A stretch of DNA of 7,314 bases from Spirochaetales bacterium (GTDB lineage Bacteria; Spirochaetota; Spirochaetia; SZUA-6; DRHE01): positions 1 through 7,314 of the forward strand of contig JAFGQJ010000411.1 of the NCBI GenBank assembly GCA_016935715.1, given 5' to 3'. The translations under genes and the position numbers were made by a program. This document shows, one piece after another, positions 6,067 through 7,314 of the stretch. Within the stretch, counting starts at the first letter, position 1. The number at the start of each line of letters is the position of its first letter. Under the pieces are notes generated by a model. It was not told where the DNA came from and searched no databases. It was given only the letters and a program-made list of their open reading frames with translations.

Positions 6067-7094
6067 TCAGCCAGCAATGCCTGGAGATCTTGTAGAAAGC
6101 TCCTGCCGGGCAGCCCTTTTGCCTCGGTGGCGGTCACGTAGTCCGCCAGGACGGGCTCCATCGCTTCGACCAGCGCCCGCTTTTGATCGTCGGACAAATC
6201 GATGAAGCTCTTGCCCAGACCGCGAACGAACTCCTCCCCCTCCGCATCGCTCTGGTCCCAGGCCTGTCCCTGCCGCAGGATCCACTCTTCGCTCACCTCG
6301 CTCAGAATGGCGCGGAGCTCTTCGGGAAGGGATTCCCACCTGGCCTTGTTCATCACGACAAACATCGCCGTGGTGTAGCCGATCGCCGTTGTATCGATGA
6401 CGTATTCGATGACCTCCCCCTGCTTCCAGCCTTTGAGGGTCTCCACCGGACAGAAGGTGGCCTCGGCAACGCCCTTCTGCAGCGCGTCGTAGGTCTCTCC
6501 CTGGCTCATCGAGATGGGCACCGCGCCGAGACTGGAAACGATCTTGGCCGACAAGCCCGTCGCGCGAATCTGCATGCCTTGCAGATCCCCGATGCTCCGC
6601 ACCGGCTTCTTGGAAGCCAGAATCCCGGGACCGTGGGCATGGAGGTACAGCACGTGGACGTCCCGCAGCTCCTCCGGATCGTAGCTGCCCACCATCTGAT
6701 TGGCGATCCGTGTGGCCGTAACCCCATCCGGGTAACCCAGGGGAAGATCCAGACCCTCCAGCAGGGGAAAGCGACCGCGGGTATAGGCGAAGGCGCTCAT
6801 CCCGATATCCGAAATGCCGTTGACCACACCCTCGTAGCACTGGGGAGCGGTGGTCAGCGTCCCGCCGGGATACATGGTGATCTTCAGCCTCCCGTCGCTC
6901 CTGCGCTCCACCTCCCGGGCCCAGGCCTCGGCGGTCTGCGCCTGCAGGTGACTGGCCGGGAAAAAGATGCTGTAGCTCAGCTCCACGGGTTTCGCTGCGG
7001 CGTTCTCTTCAGAGGAGCCGGCCGTTTCGTCTTTCGTACAACCCAGGGTGACCATGGTTGCAGCTATGGCTATAAAGGCGATGTAGTGTCTCAT
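6063..7094 (-). CDS. dctP: TRAP transporter solute-binding lipoprotein (DctP family)
   Basis: This 343-residue extracytoplasmic solute receptor of a TRAP system begins MRHYIAFIAIAATMVTLGC. That is a short signal peptide ending in a lipobox-like TLGC, so Cys19 is the likely lipidated residue and the following Ser/Glu/Ala-rich stretch (about 24-34) a tether. The mature part carries DctP features: SHLQAQTAEAWAREVERRSDGRLKITMYPGG at about 48-78 and QIRATG at 175-180, whose Arg177 corresponds to the residue that usually binds the solute carboxylate. GAVPISMSQGETYDALQKGVAEA follows at 190-212. An extension to a TTG at 7193 is open, but it would run through the proposed promoter and bury the signal peptide. 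The ATG at 7094 with AAAGGAA upstream is preferred. The solute is probably a carboxylate but is otherwise unknown. First gene of a P-Q-M operon. Confidence 0.93.
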   Translation of the reverse strand: MRHYIAFIAIAATMVTLGCTKDETAGSSEENAAAKPVELSYSIFFPASHLQAQTAEAWAREVERRSDGRLKITMYPGGTLTTAPQCYEGVVNGISDIGMSAFAYTRGRFPLLEGLDLPLGYPDGVTATRIANQMVGSYDPEELRDVHVLYLHAHGPGILASKKPVRSIGDLQGMQIRATGLSAKIVSSLGAVPISMSQGETYDALQKGVAEATFCPVETLKGWKQGEVIEYVIDTTAIGYTTAMFVVMNKARWESLPEELRAILSEVSEEWILRQGQAWDQSDAEGEEFVRGLGKSFIDLSDDQKRALVEAMEPVLADYVTATEAKGLPGRSFLQDLQALLAE

Positions 7095-7100
7095 ATCTCG

Positions 7101-7107
7101 TTCCTTT
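7101..7107 (-). promoter_or_regulatory. Ribosome binding site deciding the dctP-like start
   Basis: AAAGGAA on the minus strand lies 6 nt before the ATG at 7094. Together with the signal peptide that starts there, it decides against the longer TTG start at 7193. Confidence 0.75.
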
Positions 7108-7149
7108 AAAAGAAAATATTTCGGAGGCTCTCGGGGTCCGGCAGTTTCG

Positions 7150-7179
7150 CGTATCTCCGGAGGATGTTCCGTATCTCCG
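7150..7179. repeat. 10-bp direct repeat, 20-bp phasing, in the TRAP leader region
   Basis: CGTATCTCCG occurs exactly at 7150-7159 and again at 7170-7179 (CGGAGATACG in the transcript sense). The two copies are separated by 10 nt, so they fall roughly two helical turns apart on the same face of DNA. The copy at 7170-7179 overlaps the expected transcription start of the TRAP promoter and the other lies about 20 nt downstream. This suggests paired binding sites for a regulator; an RNA-level role of the repeated GGA motifs is the alternative. The copy at 7150-7159 also joins the small palindrome CTCCGGAG (7155-7162). Confidence 0.5.
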
Positions 7180-7184
7180 CCGGT

Positions 7185-7213
7185 AGAATACAAAGTTACC
7201 GGAAAAAATGCAA
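7185..7213 (-). promoter_or_regulatory. Candidate sigma70-type promoter of the TRAP operon
   Basis: On the minus strand TTGCAT (7213-7208, 3 of 6 to consensus) and TATTCT (7190-7185, 4 of 6) are 17 nt apart, in an AT-richer patch between two genes. The predicted leader is about 85 nt. The match is modest and the neighbouring gene upstream is on the same strand, so read-through from it is an alternative. Confidence 0.4.
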
Positions 7214-7227
7214 ACGGTCCGGTGCGC

Positions 7228-7314
7228 TCAGCCCGTTATTACCCTGGACACCGTGTCCATGAACGCGAGATAGCTCTTCTTGGTCATCCTGGGTTCGTAG
7301 TTTTCGACCACCCG
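7228..7314 (-). CDS. C-terminal end of an unidentified gene (partial)
   Basis: On the minus strand the frame is open from the window edge through 28 codons, including MTKKSYLAFMDTVSRVITG, to a TGA at 7230-7228. Residue usage looks protein-like and the third codon positions are mostly G or C, as in the neighbouring genes. I do not recognise the family. It would lie upstream of the TRAP operon in the same direction, with a 133-nt gap before the dctP-like start, and could be a regulator or an enzyme of the same locus. Confidence 0.5.
   Translation of the reverse strand, partial: RVVENYEPRMTKKSYLAFMDTVSRVITG

Noticed and set aside
7095..7193. N-terminal extension of the dctP-like gene to a TTG at 7193
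   Set aside because: It would place 33 charged and proline-rich residues before a clear signal peptide and run through the direct repeats and up to the -10 element; the ATG at 7094 has a good Shine-Dalgarno.

Overview
The window is a compact, GC-rich bacterial chromosomal segment with two convergent gene groups. It holds six complete protein-coding genes plus gene ends at both edges. I see no tRNA, rRNA, CRISPR array, insertion sequence or phage gene. TRAP transporters, a lipoprotein-type binding protein and a COG1022-like acyl-CoA synthetase would fit a heterotrophic Gram-negative organism such as a Desulfobacterota/deltaproteobacterial lineage. That placement is a guess from gene content and composition, not a demonstrated assignment.

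Left part, + strand (1-2654): the last codons of a probable upstream gene overlap by ATGA with a long-chain-type acyl-CoA synthetase (41-1756). This is followed after a 19-nt gap, with a good Shine-Dalgarno, by a metallo-beta-lactamase-fold protein of the COG1237/dihydropteroate-synthase-like type (1776-2654). The two look co-transcribed. A perfect 10-bp GC-rich hairpin at 2667-2690 separates them from the convergent genes and probably terminates transcription in one or both directions.

Right part, - strand (7314-2745): reading leftward, there is the end of an unidentified gene (7314-7228). Next comes a complete three-gene TRAP transporter operon in the order dctP-like binding lipoprotein (7094-6063), dctQ-like small membrane subunit (6066-5533) and dctM-like large membrane subunit (5536-4238), with ATGA overlaps at both junctions. 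Then follows a 12-TM APC-superfamily amino acid/polyamine-type permease (4094-2745).

The two intergenic regions on the - strand each hold a plausible sigma70-type promoter. The permease promoter has a perfect 12-bp palindrome (GAGAATATTCTC) lying on the expected transcription start. The TRAP promoter has a 10-bp direct repeat (CGTATCTCCG on the + strand) at 20-bp phasing, just downstream of the -10 element. These two regulatory layouts are the least explained signals in the window.

Functionally, the TRAP system would import a carboxylate-type solute using an ion gradient, the permease would move an amino acid or amine, and the synthetase would activate a carboxylic acid to a CoA thioester. 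A link between uptake and activation is possible, but it rests only on adjacency across a convergent terminator. Most of the window is ordinary, well-recognised family content; I do not see a clearly new biological system in it.
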